Below are positions 7,887 through 16,679 of a stretch of DNA of 50,018 nt, one piece after another. Within the stretch, counting starts at the first letter, position 1. Each line of letters starts with the position of its first letter. The notes below the pieces were generated by a model. That model had not been told where the DNA came from and did no database searches. It saw nothing but the letters and a program-made list of their open reading frames with translations. A program made the translations under genes and the position numbers. The DNA comes from Desulfobulbaceae bacterium (lineage in GTDB: Bacteria > Desulfobacterota > Desulfobulbia > Desulfobulbales > Desulfobulbaceae): NCBI GenBank assembly GCA_023544645.1, contig JAMJFO010000022.1:1-50018 (forward strand), given 5' to 3'.

Positions 7887-8828
7887 ATGGATTCCATTCT
7901 CAACCCCACCCTGGTTGCCGTTCTGGTTCTGGCGGCCCTGGTCGTAGTCGTTCTGCTCAAGACGGCGGTCGTTGTCCCGCAAAAAACTGAGTACATCATC
8001 GAGCGTCTGGGGAAATACAACAAGACTCTGGGGGCCGGTTTTCATATCCTGATTCCTTTTCTGGATCGCGTGGCCTATCGGTTCATGCTCAAGGAGGAAG
8101 TGCTGGACATTCCCAGTCAGACCTGCATCACCAAGGACAACGTTACGGTCGATGTCGACGGCCTGATCTACCTGCAGGTGGTCGACAGCAAGACGGCAGC
8201 TTACGGAATCAACGATTACCGCATTGCCTCCTCGCAACTGGCGCAGACGACATTACGCTCCTGCATCGGCAAGATTGATCTCGATAAAACCTTTGAGGAG
8301 CGGGAAACAATCAATGCGCAGGTCGTCGACTCGATCGACCAGGCGGCCCAGGCGTGGGGGGTCAAGGTGCTGCGCTACGAGGTTAAGGACATTGTGCCGC
8401 CGCAGTCGGTGAAAGTGGCGATGGAAGCGCAGATGACCGCGGAGCGCGAAAAGCGGGCGGCGATCGCTCGCTCGGAAGGCGAACGACAGTCAACGATCAA
8501 TCGGGCGGAAGGCGATCGTCAGGATGCCATCCTGCGGTCGGAAGGGGAGAAACAGCGCAAGATCAACGAGGCGGAAGGGGAGGCCCGGCAGATTCTCGCC
8601 ATCGCTGACGCCACTGCGCAGGGCTTGAAAACCGTGGCCGAACAATTGCGGGCCGAAGGGGGCGCCGAGGCCGCCAACCTGCGCGTGGCCGAAAAGTATG
8701 TAGGAGAATTTGGCAACCTGGCGAAGACCAACAACACCTTGATCATTCCCGCAAACGTGGCCGATCTGGCCGGTATGGTCACAACCGCCATGACCGCCCT
8801 GCAGAAGACCGGGCAACAGTCGGACTGA
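7887..8828 (+). CDS. qmcA: SPFH/stomatin family protein (QmcA/paraslipin type)
   Basis: The 313-residue protein has one N-terminal membrane anchor (about residues 8-30), then the SPFH core with VVPQKTEYIIERLGKYNKTL and DNVTVDVDGLIYLQV. A long charged helix follows with repeated SEGERQ, AEGDRQ and SEGEKQ units (about 195-240), and a glycine/alanine-rich end. Paraslipins oligomerise at the inner membrane and help organise membrane domains or protease complexes. It forms an operon with nfeD upstream and probably with the lipoprotein gene downstream. The symbol follows the common name for this subgroup. Confidence 0.88.
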   Translation: MDSILNPTLVAVLVLAALVVVVLLKTAVVVPQKTEYIIERLGKYNKTLGAGFHILIPFLDRVAYRFMLKEEVLDIPSQTCITKDNVTVDVDGLIYLQVVDSKTAAYGINDYRIASSQLAQTTLRSCIGKIDLDKTFEERETINAQVVDSIDQAAQAWGVKVLRYEVKDIVPPQSVKVAMEAQMTAEREKRAAIARSEGERQSTINRAEGDRQDAILRSEGEKQRKINEAEGEARQILAIADATAQGLKTVAEQLRAEGGAEAANLRVAEKYVGEFGNLAKTNNTLIIPANVADLAGMVTTAMTALQKTGQQSD

Positions 8829-8856
8829 CCGGGTGGTTCCCGCTGGAGAGGATGGA

Positions 8857-10371
8857 GTGAAAAAGATGTTTTTCCCGAGGTCTTCAATTTTTCAGTATTT
8901 TTTTCTGATCTTCCTGTCCGCGATCCTGGGTGCAGGTTGCGCAATGGTTCCCGCGCCGACCCGGTCGGACCATATCGGCCTATCCGGGAAGATCGGCGGC
9001 TGCGCTGATTTTTTCGCATCACTTGATATGGAAATCGAGAAAGCCGGGGTTCTTGATCCCGGTGTTTTCCGGGTTAGAAATTATCCCTACCTGAGAGTGG
9101 ATCGGTTCACCGCCTCGTTTGGTGAAGATGTCGATGACCAAGCGGCTTTTACGGCGTGGGTGGACCGTATGCAGGAAATAGACAGGGAAGCCCGCGGATT
9201 CGAACTTGATAATCTGCCTGACTCGAAGATCATTGCTCTTGATCCGGTAAACGGAAAAGACGGGCTGAACCGTGCAGTCAATTACTGCGGCGACCTCCTG
9301 CAAACCGTGGATTTTCAGAATGCGGACAATCGGGAAAAATTGCGGAAGAGCATTTCAGCTCCTGATGATTATATTCCTCTGCGGAGATTTGTAGGCCTGT
9401 ATCCCTTAACCAGCTGGTTTATTTCTTACCGTGTGGCAGATTGGCATGAAGAGGTGCGTAAAACCTTCTCGCTTGAGCCTCCAGCCGGTTGGCAGACAAT
9501 CCGTTATTCCCCGGCCGGCCAGGTTGGCAGCCCGGAAGCAGATCAGGTTCCCAGTGAGACCAGGCGCGATCCGTTGGGCATTCCCGTGTATTCCCCGGAT
9601 GAGTTGGCCAGACTGTTCCGGAAATGGGCTCCGGTCTGGGAAGTCCAGACCAGAGATGACCATGATAGGATAGGAACGCCGATGTGGAATGAAAGCGGTG
9701 ACCTCAAAGTCGATACAGCCAGCCCGCTAACGTATACCCTGCTTTCCTTTACCCGTTTCGGAAAAGAAATCCTGACCCAGCTCAACTACATAATCTGGTT
9801 TCCGGCGCGTCCCAAGGAAAATGCTCTGGACATCTACGGTGGATTCCTTGACGGGCTTAATTATCGCGTAACCCTGGACAATAATGGAGAAGCGATTCTT
9901 TATGAAACAATGCATAACTGCGGATGCTATTACAAGGCATATCCCACTGCCCGGCTGGAGGTTCTGAAGGAGATCGATTATGCGGAACCCCCCTTGATTC
10001 TTAAGGCCCCGGATATAGACCCTTCAAGGAATTTCATGACGGTTGCCATGGAAAGCCGGACCCATTACGTTCAACATCTTTACTCCTCCCCCCGCGCATC
10101 GCAGATCGAAGAGACCGGTTATACCTTTGCGCACTACAACCAGCTCAGAAGTCTTTCCTATTCAGAAAATAGACGGCGGAGCATGTTTGGCCTGGACAGC
10201 ATCATACCCGGGAGCCAGCGGTTGGAGCGCTGGATCCTCTGGCCCACGGGCGTTCTATCCCCCGGAGCGATGCGTCAGTGGGGCCGTCATGCAGTCGCTT
10301 TCCTGGGAATGAGAAACTTTGACGATCCGTTCATGCTGGACATGATGTTTAAAAGAAGCAAAGCGGACTGA
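8857..10371 (+). CDS. Large putative lipoprotein of unknown function
   Basis: The product is about 504 residues. GTG 8857 is preferred because GGAGAGGA lies just upstream; GTG 8833 and ATG 8866 are in-frame alternatives. A basic start and hydrophobic segment end in LSAILGAGC, a good lipobox, so an envelope lipoprotein is predicted. The rest is soluble, acidic and rich in aromatic residues, with an NCGCYYKAYPT stretch that could be a metal or disulphide site. I recognise no catalytic motif or named family. It starts 28 bp after qmcA on the same strand, so it may belong to that membrane-domain operon, but no functional link can be shown. Confidence 0.7.
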   Translation: MKKMFFPRSSIFQYFFLIFLSAILGAGCAMVPAPTRSDHIGLSGKIGGCADFFASLDMEIEKAGVLDPGVFRVRNYPYLRVDRFTASFGEDVDDQAAFTAWVDRMQEIDREARGFELDNLPDSKIIALDPVNGKDGLNRAVNYCGDLLQTVDFQNADNREKLRKSISAPDDYIPLRRFVGLYPLTSWFISYRVADWHEEVRKTFSLEPPAGWQTIRYSPAGQVGSPEADQVPSETRRDPLGIPVYSPDELARLFRKWAPVWEVQTRDDHDRIGTPMWNESGDLKVDTASPLTYTLLSFTRFGKEILTQLNYIIWFPARPKENALDIYGGFLDGLNYRVTLDNNGEAILYETMHNCGCYYKAYPTARLEVLKEIDYAEPPLILKAPDIDPSRNFMTVAMESRTHYVQHLYSSPRASQIEETGYTFAHYNQLRSLSYSENRRRSMFGLDSIIPGSQRLERWILWPTGVLSPGAMRQWGRHAVAFLGMRNFDDPFMLDMMFKRSKAD

Positions 10372-10953
10372 TTTTTCCTTAAGATCAGATTGCCAAATCC
10401 TGTTTTACCTAAATTGCGCAGCAGGTTTTTGTTCTAATCTTTAAAAACTGGTCCTCTGGGCCAAGTCAGAATTGACAGGCTCAGCCAATCACTTGATTTA
10501 CCTGTTCATTTTTTTGCTCGTCTTTATGTCCTTTAGTATTTGAAATGACAGCGTTTTTCCAGACGCTGGCAATAAATTTGCTGAGTTTTGTACGTAATCA
10601 GATAAAATTCTGTGTCCAGCCGGGCCGGACAGCAATCCAATGTGACCGGAATTTTGCCGGTCATTGGTTATCCTGAACCGGCTCACCGGCCGGAAAAAGA
10701 CAATATAGAGCTGAAACATAAGAAATAATGGCAGGTATGGATGTTGCTAAACAAATAGGTGAAGACGGCGGCAATACCGCCCGGAAGATAAAAGTCAGTG
10801 TTCCGGCAATACTGGCGTCATATATTTTACAGGGCCGATAAGGCATCATCTGATTTATCGGATGCTGTCGGCATGGCATTATAACCGCATCCCACATGAT
10901 AATTGTCTAATAGTCCTTGTCCCAGCCTCTTTTAACAGGAATGGATTTTTCAT
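10372..10953. other. Intergenic region without a recognisable gene (582 bp)
   Basis: No frame here has a convincing start, ribosome-binding site or protein family. A short inverted repeat (CAGCGT 10549-10554 and ACGCTG 10563-10568) is not followed by a T run. Degraded sequence or an unrecognised RNA cannot be excluded. Confidence 0.5.
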
Positions 10954-11670
10954 ATGACAGAAAATCTGGCCCAAATCGCAGTTGACCTTGCCCGGCAGGC
11001 TGATGTCCTTTCGTTCGGTGCGCCGGTGTCGCATGTCTATAATCCGCTGATGTATGCCTGGAAGCCCCATGTTCTTTATCTGAATCGTTTTGGAACCGGC
11101 AGCAAGGAAATCATTCTTGTGGGGATGAATCCCGGGCCATGGGGGATGGCTCAGACCGGAGTGCCATTCGGAGACATCGAAATGGTGCGGGAATGGCTGA
11201 GCATTGAGGCACAGGTCGACAGCCCTCCGGTGAGCCATCCGCGCCGGCCGGTCGAAGGCTTTCATTGCCGCCGCCGGGAGGTGAGCGGCAGGAGGCTTTG
11301 GGGTTGGGCCCGCAGCCGTTTTGGCGAACCGGAAAATTTCTTCCGTCGTTTTTTCGTTGCCAACTATTGCCCGTTGTGCTTTCTGGAGGAATCAGGCCGC
11401 AACCGCACTCCGGATAAATTGCCGGGAAGGGAGCCTGAGGCCTTGCTGGCGGTCTGTGACCGGGCACTGTACCGAACGGTGCTGCTCAAGCGTCCCCGCT
11501 ATGTGATCGGGATCGGTAAATTTGCCGCCGAGCGTGTTTCCTCAGCTCTCGCAGGATTATCGGTATCAACCGGCCGGGTGACGCATCCCAGCCCGGCCAA
11601 TCCGAGGGCGAACCGGGGCTGGGCAACATTGGTCGAGAAAGAGTTGGCTGAACTTGGCATTGCGCTGTGA
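10954..11670 (+). CDS. SMUG1-type single-strand-selective uracil-DNA glycosylase
   Basis: The 238-residue protein has both signature loops of the SMUG1 branch of the uracil-DNA glycosylase superfamily. One is GMNPGPWGMAQTGVPFG, starting at about residue 57 with N59 as the catalytic asparagine. The other is the DNA-intercalating loop HPSPANPRANRGW with H211 near the C-terminus. SMUG1 enzymes remove uracil and oxidised pyrimidines such as 5-hydroxymethyluracil from DNA, starting base-excision repair. Length and motif order are normal for the family. It stands alone with about 580 bp of non-coding sequence upstream. No nearby repair gene is seen. Confidence 0.92.
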   Translation: MTENLAQIAVDLARQADVLSFGAPVSHVYNPLMYAWKPHVLYLNRFGTGSKEIILVGMNPGPWGMAQTGVPFGDIEMVREWLSIEAQVDSPPVSHPRRPVEGFHCRRREVSGRRLWGWARSRFGEPENFFRRFFVANYCPLCFLEESGRNRTPDKLPGREPEALLAVCDRALYRTVLLKRPRYVIGIGKFAAERVSSALAGLSVSTGRVTHPSPANPRANRGWATLVEKELAELGIAL

Positions 11671-11798
11671 GATCAATTGAATTACGAGTGAGTCAATATT
11701 CAAAATAACTTTTCATTTTGCATGTTTGAAGTAAATGATAAAGATAAAAGGCTGTCCCAGGCGATGGATATCGGTCTCATCAATAAAGAGTGTTTGTG

Positions 11799-12380
11799 AT
11801 GAATGCTTTTCGGGCAGATTCAGTTATTATATTTATTCCGGATGTCGGCCCGGTTCTGTTGCAGCGAAGCACCAGGGCAAAGCGCATGAGCATCACGATC
11901 AAGCCCTTCAAGGGCATTCGGGTGGCTGTGCCCCGAGGTGTTTCGTTCGAAATGGCTGCCCGGATGGCTCATTCTAAGTCCGCCTGGATGAAAAATCATT
12001 GCGCCCGGATGAAAGAATTTGAAAAGAATTATGAAGCTGCCGCGGCAAACAAGGTCCAGGTAGATCGGGATGAGGCCGGGAAGATACTCACGGAACGACT
12101 TGGGGCAATTGCCCGGAAACATGGCTACCGGTATAACCGTGTATCCATCCGTAACCAGAAAACCCGATGGGGCAGCTGCTCCAGCAGGAACAACATCAGC
12201 CTGAACATGAAGCTGACACTCTTGCCCGATGAGCTTCGGGATTATATCATTCTGCACGAACTGGTTCATACCAGGGTGAAGAATCATGGCCAGGATTTCT
12301 GGCAGGAGCTGCTCAGGGTGGAGCCAGATGCCGTGCGCCTGGACAAGCGGATGAAGGAGCATAGCATTCTGCTCCTATAG
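11799..12380 (+). CDS. YgjP-like zinc metallopeptidase (M48/DUF45)
   Basis: The 193-residue product contains the diagnostic WGSCSSRNNISLN and HELVHTRVKNHGQDFW stretches. The HExxH histidines plus the later histidine in NHGxxFW would bind zinc. An N-terminal SITIKPFKGIRVAVPRG segment matches the start of YgjP/DUF45 proteins. ATG 11799 has AAAGAG at a suitable distance; GTG 11790 is an in-frame alternative. These proteins are predicted metal-dependent peptidases with poorly known substrates, sometimes linked to type I restriction loci. No such locus is visible here. Confidence 0.88.
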   Translation: MNAFRADSVIIFIPDVGPVLLQRSTRAKRMSITIKPFKGIRVAVPRGVSFEMAARMAHSKSAWMKNHCARMKEFEKNYEAAAANKVQVDRDEAGKILTERLGAIARKHGYRYNRVSIRNQKTRWGSCSSRNNISLNMKLTLLPDELRDYIILHELVHTRVKNHGQDFWQELLRVEPDAVRLDKRMKEHSILLL

Positions 12381-12436
12381 TTGATGAGTATGTCGGATAT
12401 TTACAGTATTGGGCACGAGATGAGGAGGAAGGGAAC

Positions 12437-13633
12437 ATGGCTGCGGTATTGATCATTGGGGCTGGAGGGGTTGGAAGAGTCGTTGCCCACAAGTGCGCGC
12501 AGGTGCGTGATGTGTTCAGTGATATCTGTCTTGCCAGCCGTACGATCTCCAAGTGCGAGACGATCCGGCAGGAGATCATTGATAAGGGGTTGGGCGATAT
12601 TAAGGTCAGGGTTGTTGACGCCGATGACGTTCAGGCCGTGACAGCTCTTATCCGCGAAGTGCATCCTGCGGTGGTGATCAATGTTGCCCTGCCGTACCAG
12701 GATCTGGCCATCATGGAGGCCTGCCTGCAGACCGGCGTCGACTACCTGGACACGGCCAATTACGAACATCCGGACACCGCGGAATTCGAGTATAATGAGC
12801 AGTGGGCGCTGGATGACCGGTTCCGGGAAAAAGGGCTCATGGCGCTGCTCGGCAGCGGCTTTGACCCCGGGGTGACCAATGTTTTCTGCGCCTATGCCCA
12901 GCAGGAGCTTTTTGACGAAATCCATTACATCGATATTCTGGACTGCAATGCCGGCGACCACGGCTATCCGTTCGCCACCAACTTCAATCCCGAGATCAAT
13001 ATCCGCGAGGTGACGGCAAAAGGAAGATACTGGGAACAGGGCCAATGGATCGAAACCGATCCTCTGTCCGTCAGAATAATGCATGATTATCCCGAGATAG
13101 GGGAGCGGGCCAGTTATCTCCTGTACCATGAGGAGCTGGAGTCGCTGGTCAAAAATATCAAGGGGCTCAAGCGCATCCGTTTCTTCATGACCTTTGGTGA
13201 GAGTTATCTCACCCACCTGCGGGTGCTGCAGAACGTCGGCATGACCCGTATTGACGAAGTTGAATTCCAGGGCTGCAAAATAGTCCCTCTCCAGTTTCTC
13301 AAAACACTGCTCCCTGATCCGGCCAGCCTGGGCTCCAGGACAAAGGGGAAAACCAATATCGGCTGTGTGATCCAGGGACTGAAGGACGGCAGCAGACGCA
13401 AGGTCTACATCTATAATGTGTGTGACCATGAATCATGCTGGCAAGAGGTTTTCAGCCAGGCCGTTTCGTATACCACCGGCGTTCCGGCGATGATCGGGGC
13501 AAAGATGATGCTGCAGGGGATCTGGCGCGGTCGTGGCGTGTTCAATATGGAGCAGTTCCCGGCCCGTCCGTTCATGGACGCGCTGAACATGCATGGCCTT
13601 CCTTGGCAGATGCTGGAACTCGACTGTGATTGA
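12437..13633 (+). CDS. Carboxynorspermidine/carboxyspermidine synthase
   Basis: The 398-residue protein starts with a dinucleotide-binding IIGAGGVG loop. The rest matches the saccharopine-dehydrogenase-like carboxy(nor)spermidine dehydrogenase family: YLDTANYEHPD, GSGFDPGVTNVFCAYA, DCNAGDHGYPFATNF and YTTGVPAMIGAKMM. The enzyme reductively condenses aspartate semialdehyde with a diamine (putrescine or diaminopropane) using NADPH, giving carboxyspermidine or carboxynorspermidine. The decarboxylase gene overlaps its end, so the two form the alternative polyamine route found instead of the aminopropyltransferase route. A strong GAGGAGG lies before the ATG. Which diamine is used cannot be read from the sequence. 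Confidence 0.93.
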   Translation: MAAVLIIGAGGVGRVVAHKCAQVRDVFSDICLASRTISKCETIRQEIIDKGLGDIKVRVVDADDVQAVTALIREVHPAVVINVALPYQDLAIMEACLQTGVDYLDTANYEHPDTAEFEYNEQWALDDRFREKGLMALLGSGFDPGVTNVFCAYAQQELFDEIHYIDILDCNAGDHGYPFATNFNPEINIREVTAKGRYWEQGQWIETDPLSVRIMHDYPEIGERASYLLYHEELESLVKNIKGLKRIRFFMTFGESYLTHLRVLQNVGMTRIDEVEFQGCKIVPLQFLKTLLPDPASLGSRTKGKTNIGCVIQGLKDGSRRKVYIYNVCDHESCWQEVFSQAVSYTTGVPAMIGAKMMLQGIWRGRGVFNMEQFPARPFMDALNMHGLPWQMLELDCD

Positions 13634-14774
13634 TCAGCCTGGAGCGCCTTACCGGGATCTCGTTTCCACCCCCTGTTTCGTGCTGGAGGAGGAAATCCTC
13701 GAGCGGAACCTGAAGCTGCTGCACAGGGTGCAGGAGGAGAGCGGCGCCAGGATTTTGCTGGCCTTTAAGGCCTTTGCCATGTTCAGTGTATTCGACCTGG
13801 TGGGCAGATATCTTTCCGGCGCCGCAGCAAGCGGATTGTATGAGGCACGGCTGGCCAGGGAAGAACTCGGTCTGGAGGTGCATACATTTTCTCCGGCCAT
13901 CAAGGATGATGAATTTGACCAATTGGCCGGTCTATCTGATCATCTGGTTTTCAATTCCTTCAACCAATGGCGGAAATTCCGCCACAGGGCTGCCGGGCAT
14001 CCTGAAACGCGATACGGAATCAGGGTGAACCCGGAGCACAGCGAAGTGGCAACGCCACTGTACGACCCCTGTGCCCGCTACTCCCGCCTAGGAGTAACCC
14101 GCGCCGGATTTCAGCCGGAATTGCTGCCGGGGATATCCGGCCTGCATTTTCACACCCTGTGCGAACTGGGGTTTGAACCGCTGGCCAGAACCGTTGCCGC
14201 CGTTGAGGAAAAGTTCGGAGAATTCCTGCCGCAGATGCAGTGGGTGAATTTCGGCGGCGGCCATCATATTACCAGGCAGGGCTATGATGTTGAGGGACTG
14301 ATCAGCCTGCTGCGGAATTTTCGCCGGAAATACGGGGTGGAAATCTATCTGGAACCGGGGGAGGCCGTCAGCTGGCAGAGCGGCGTCCTGGTGGGGGAGA
14401 TTGTTGATGTGGTTAGCAACGATATGGACGTCTGTATCCTTGATGTTTCAGCGGCCACCCATATGCCCGATGTTCTGGAAATGCCGTACCGGCCGGAAGT
14501 ACTTGGCGCCGGCATGCCCGGAGAAAAACAGTTTACCTGCCGCCTGGCCGGTCCTTCGTGCCTGGCCGGTGACGTGATCGGCGACTACAGTTTTGACGTT
14601 CCTCCAGTTGTGGGCCGGCGCGTGGTCTTTCTCGACATGATGCACTACACCATGGTCAAGACCAACACCTTTAACGGTGTTCCTCTGCCGGGCATTGCCA
14701 TATGGCGCAAGCACAAGCAGCTTGAAGTTATCAGGCAGTTCGGATACCGGGATTTCAGGGATCGTCTTTCCTGA
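13626..14774 (+). CDS. nspC: Carboxynorspermidine decarboxylase
   Basis: This PLP-dependent decarboxylase of the alanine-racemase-fold type has STPCFVLEEEILERNL at the N-terminus, the PLP-lysine segment ILLAFKAFAMFS, NFGGGHHITRQGYD and a C-terminal GPSCLAGDVIGDY with the cross-subunit cysteine. It decarboxylates carboxy(nor)spermidine to the free triamine. GTG 13626 is preferred because it gives the usual short N-terminus and an 8-bp overlap (GTGATTGA) with the synthase stop. An in-frame ATG at 13593 would add eleven residues. Cotranslation of the two enzymes is likely. Confidence 0.92.
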   Translation: MIDQPGAPYRDLVSTPCFVLEEEILERNLKLLHRVQEESGARILLAFKAFAMFSVFDLVGRYLSGAAASGLYEARLAREELGLEVHTFSPAIKDDEFDQLAGLSDHLVFNSFNQWRKFRHRAAGHPETRYGIRVNPEHSEVATPLYDPCARYSRLGVTRAGFQPELLPGISGLHFHTLCELGFEPLARTVAAVEEKFGEFLPQMQWVNFGGGHHITRQGYDVEGLISLLRNFRRKYGVEIYLEPGEAVSWQSGVLVGEIVDVVSNDMDVCILDVSAATHMPDVLEMPYRPEVLGAGMPGEKQFTCRLAGPSCLAGDVIGDYSFDVPPVVGRRVVFLDMMHYTMVKTNTFNGVPLPGIAIWRKHKQLEVIRQFGYRDFRDRLS

Positions 14775-14792
14775 ATGGGTATAATTTCTCAT

Positions 14793-14824
14793 GTTATCCA
14801 TGCAGAGGGATAACCATTGTTTTT
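14793..14824 (+). terminator. Probable terminator after nspC
   Basis: GTTATCC (14793-14799) and GGATAAC (14808-14814) form a perfect 7-bp stem with an 8-nt loop, followed within five bases by a run of five T. It lies 20 bp past the nspC stop. Confidence 0.5.
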
Positions 14825-14852
14825 CCAGTAATTGCCGGTAAATGATTAATTC

Positions 14853-14882
14853 TTGCACTTATCTATTATATGTGCTTAAAAT
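14853..14882 (+). promoter_or_regulatory. Probable sigma-70 promoter of the rhodanese gene
   Basis: TTGCAC (14853-14858) and TAAAAT (14877-14882) are separated by 18 bp. The gene starts 44 bp after the -10 box with a strong AAGGAGG in between. Confidence 0.5.
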
Positions 14883-14926
14883 TTATAGATAATACGTAAG
14901 TGATCTTTTGTGCAAGGAGGGCTATT

Positions 14927-15742
14927 ATGTGCGGCAGGAGAACAATCAATCATCGATTTTTGTTTTTATTTCTTACCTTATTGCTCGCGGGTCCGGTTTG
15001 TTTTGCCGCGGAACTGCCATTCAGGAAGGATTACCCTGATGTGAAGGTCGTTGAACTGGAAGAGCTGAAAGCAGGATATGATAACGGAACATTCATGATC
15101 GTAGATGTCAGGTCCACCCTGGAATATGAAGTTATCAAGATAAAAGGGGCATACCATGTTGATTTGGCAAAGCCCGGTTTCATTCAAAAGCTGCAAGCGC
15201 TTGCCGCTCAGTACCCGGCCAGGAAAATAGCCGTATACTGTAACGGCGTCACCTGCCTGAAATCATATAAGTCGGCCATGGATGCCGCAGAGGCGGGCAT
15301 GGATAACGTGTATGCCTTTGATGTCGGCATACCGGCTTGGTCGGCTGCCTATCCTTCGGAAACACTCCTGCTCGGTAAGGAGGTCACTGACCCGCAAAAA
15401 CAGTTGATTTCCAGGAGCGAGCTGGAAAAAGTAATGTTGAGCTTCGAGACCTTCCAGCAGAAGGCGGCCGAGAATAATGCCATGGTCATTGATGCCAGGG
15501 ACCCGATCCAGCGAACCCATAAACTTCCGGGTTTTGAAAAGGCGCTGCCTATACCTCTTGATAAACTCATCAAAAATGTCATCAACAAAGGCAACCTGAA
15601 AGACAAGCAGCTCATGATATTCGATCAGGTGGGCAAACAGGTGCAGTGGCTGATGTATTACCTTGTCGACCAGGGCTATTCAAATTTCTATTTTCTTGAG
15701 GGGGGGGCGACCTCCGTGCTGAAAGAACAGGAATACAGGTAG
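14927..15742 (+). CDS. Exported tandem-rhodanese protein
   Basis: ATG 14927 follows AAGGAGG by 6 nt and gives a 271-residue protein; the upstream in-frame GTG 14900 lacks such a site. A signal peptide ends at about VCFA. The first rhodanese domain (about 30-140) keeps an active-site-like loop Y-C105-N-G-V-T-C110-L-K. The second (about 165-265) has FDQVGKQVQW in the corresponding loop and no cysteine, so it is probably a structural or binding domain. Periplasmic rhodaneses move sulfane sulfur between carriers, which would suit a sulfur-metabolising anaerobe, but the donor and acceptor are unknown. It has its own promoter. Confidence 0.85.
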   Translation: MCGRRTINHRFLFLFLTLLLAGPVCFAAELPFRKDYPDVKVVELEELKAGYDNGTFMIVDVRSTLEYEVIKIKGAYHVDLAKPGFIQKLQALAAQYPARKIAVYCNGVTCLKSYKSAMDAAEAGMDNVYAFDVGIPAWSAAYPSETLLLGKEVTDPQKQLISRSELEKVMLSFETFQQKAAENNAMVIDARDPIQRTHKLPGFEKALPIPLDKLIKNVINKGNLKDKQLMIFDQVGKQVQWLMYYLVDQGYSNFYFLEGGATSVLKEQEYR

Positions 15743-15824
15743 CAGATGGTGTCTGGTTCCGTCAGATGATGAAAGGTTTATCTCGCGTACACCGTAACAG
15801 AAAAACTTATCAAAGCAGGTATCT

Positions 15825-16121
15825 ATGGATAAGCGATCTGAACTCAAGCTTCAGTTGGTGGATCTCAGCCGCATCTACAACAAAAATGAAAAAAGGGTTG
15901 TTCTGGCCATGGAGAAACTCCTGGACAGGATTAATGATTGGCAACCGGAAGGGCTGGATGTCCAGGATATTTATGCCCTGGCCCTGAACAGCCTGCCGCC
16001 GCGATATGTCCAGGAAGGCACCATTGTTTTCAATGAACCGGTAAAACGCTCCGATATTGAACATGCTGTAAGAGTGGCGATTGATAAGGTGAGAAACTCT
16101 CCGACAGTCGGGAAAGATTGA
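15825..16121 (+). CDS. ComFB-like small protein
   Basis: The 98-residue protein contains DVQDIYALALNSLPPRYV, a stretch typical of ComFB-family proteins, followed by a charged helix ending in VAIDKVRNSP. ComFB was named from Bacillus competence operons, but its homologues are widespread and their role is mostly unclear; cyanobacterial members have been described as cyclic-dinucleotide binders. No zinc-binding cysteines are present. It precedes the chemosensory cluster but is transcribed towards it and ends in a terminator, so it is probably a separate unit. Confidence 0.65.
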   Translation: MDKRSELKLQLVDLSRIYNKNEKRVVLAMEKLLDRINDWQPEGLDVQDIYALALNSLPPRYVQEGTIVFNEPVKRSDIEHAVRVAIDKVRNSPTVGKD

Positions 16122-16198
16122 CCGGAAGAGCGCCGTAAGTTTGGCTGCCGGGTCGTTATAAAGGAAATTCGGCCGGGATTTATACCCCGGCAGTGACA

Positions 16199-16224
16199 GG
16201 GATTGCCCAAGGGCGGTCCCTTTT
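16199..16224 (+). terminator. Rho-independent terminator downstream of the ComFB-like gene
   Basis: GGGATTGCC (16199-16207) pairs along its whole length with GGCGGTCCC (16212-16220), with two G-T pairs, around a 4-nt loop, and TTTT follows. A second GC-rich hairpin lies just upstream (GCCGGG and CCCGGC around 16172-16192). Confidence 0.7.
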
Positions 16225-16287
16225 CATTTATCAGGGACAGGGGTTGGGGAAAGAGACGATGGGGTTGGCGTCGGGTGGATTTTTTTG

Positions 16288-16662
16288 TCAGAGATCCATG
16301 TCGAGTCCCTCCATGATCTTTCCTATCAGGTTCTCCTGGGAAAAGGGTTTGACCAGGTAGTTCCGCGCCCCCATATCGATGGCCTTCTGGATCTCCTCCC
16401 TTTCCAACTCCACGGTGACCATGGTTACCGGGATATCCCTATATGCGTCATTGGCCTTAAGCGCCAGCAGCATGTCGATGCCGTCCATGACCGGCATATG
16501 CCGGTCAAGCAGGATGAGATCGATACGGCCTTTTTCGCGTTCAACTACTTCCATTCCCTCTTTTCCGTCAGCCGCTTCAAGAAATTCAAAACCTATAACG
16601 TCAATGGCCTTTTTTATGAAATGACGGGTCGCGGCCGAATCGTCAACTGACAGAATGCGCAT
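16288..16662 (-). CDS. CheY-like single-domain response regulator
   Basis: A 124-residue receiver domain alone. It has the acidic pair D7-D8, the phosphoacceptor D53 in LLDRHMPVMDG, a threonine-bearing MVTVE strand and the conserved lysine in LVKPF. No output domain is present, so it should act by binding a target when phosphorylated. It is the last gene of the minus-strand run, 17 bp after cheR, with AAGGAG before its ATG. It is one of two CheY-type proteins in the cluster; which one takes the main output of CheA cannot be decided. Confidence 0.92.
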   Translation of the reverse strand: MRILSVDDSAATRHFIKKAIDVIGFEFLEAADGKEGMEVVEREKGRIDLILLDRHMPVMDGIDMLLALKANDAYRDIPVTMVTVELEREEIQKAIDMGARNYLVKPFSQENLIGKIMEGLDMDL

Positions 16663-16679
16663 TTCTCTCTCTCCTTGTC

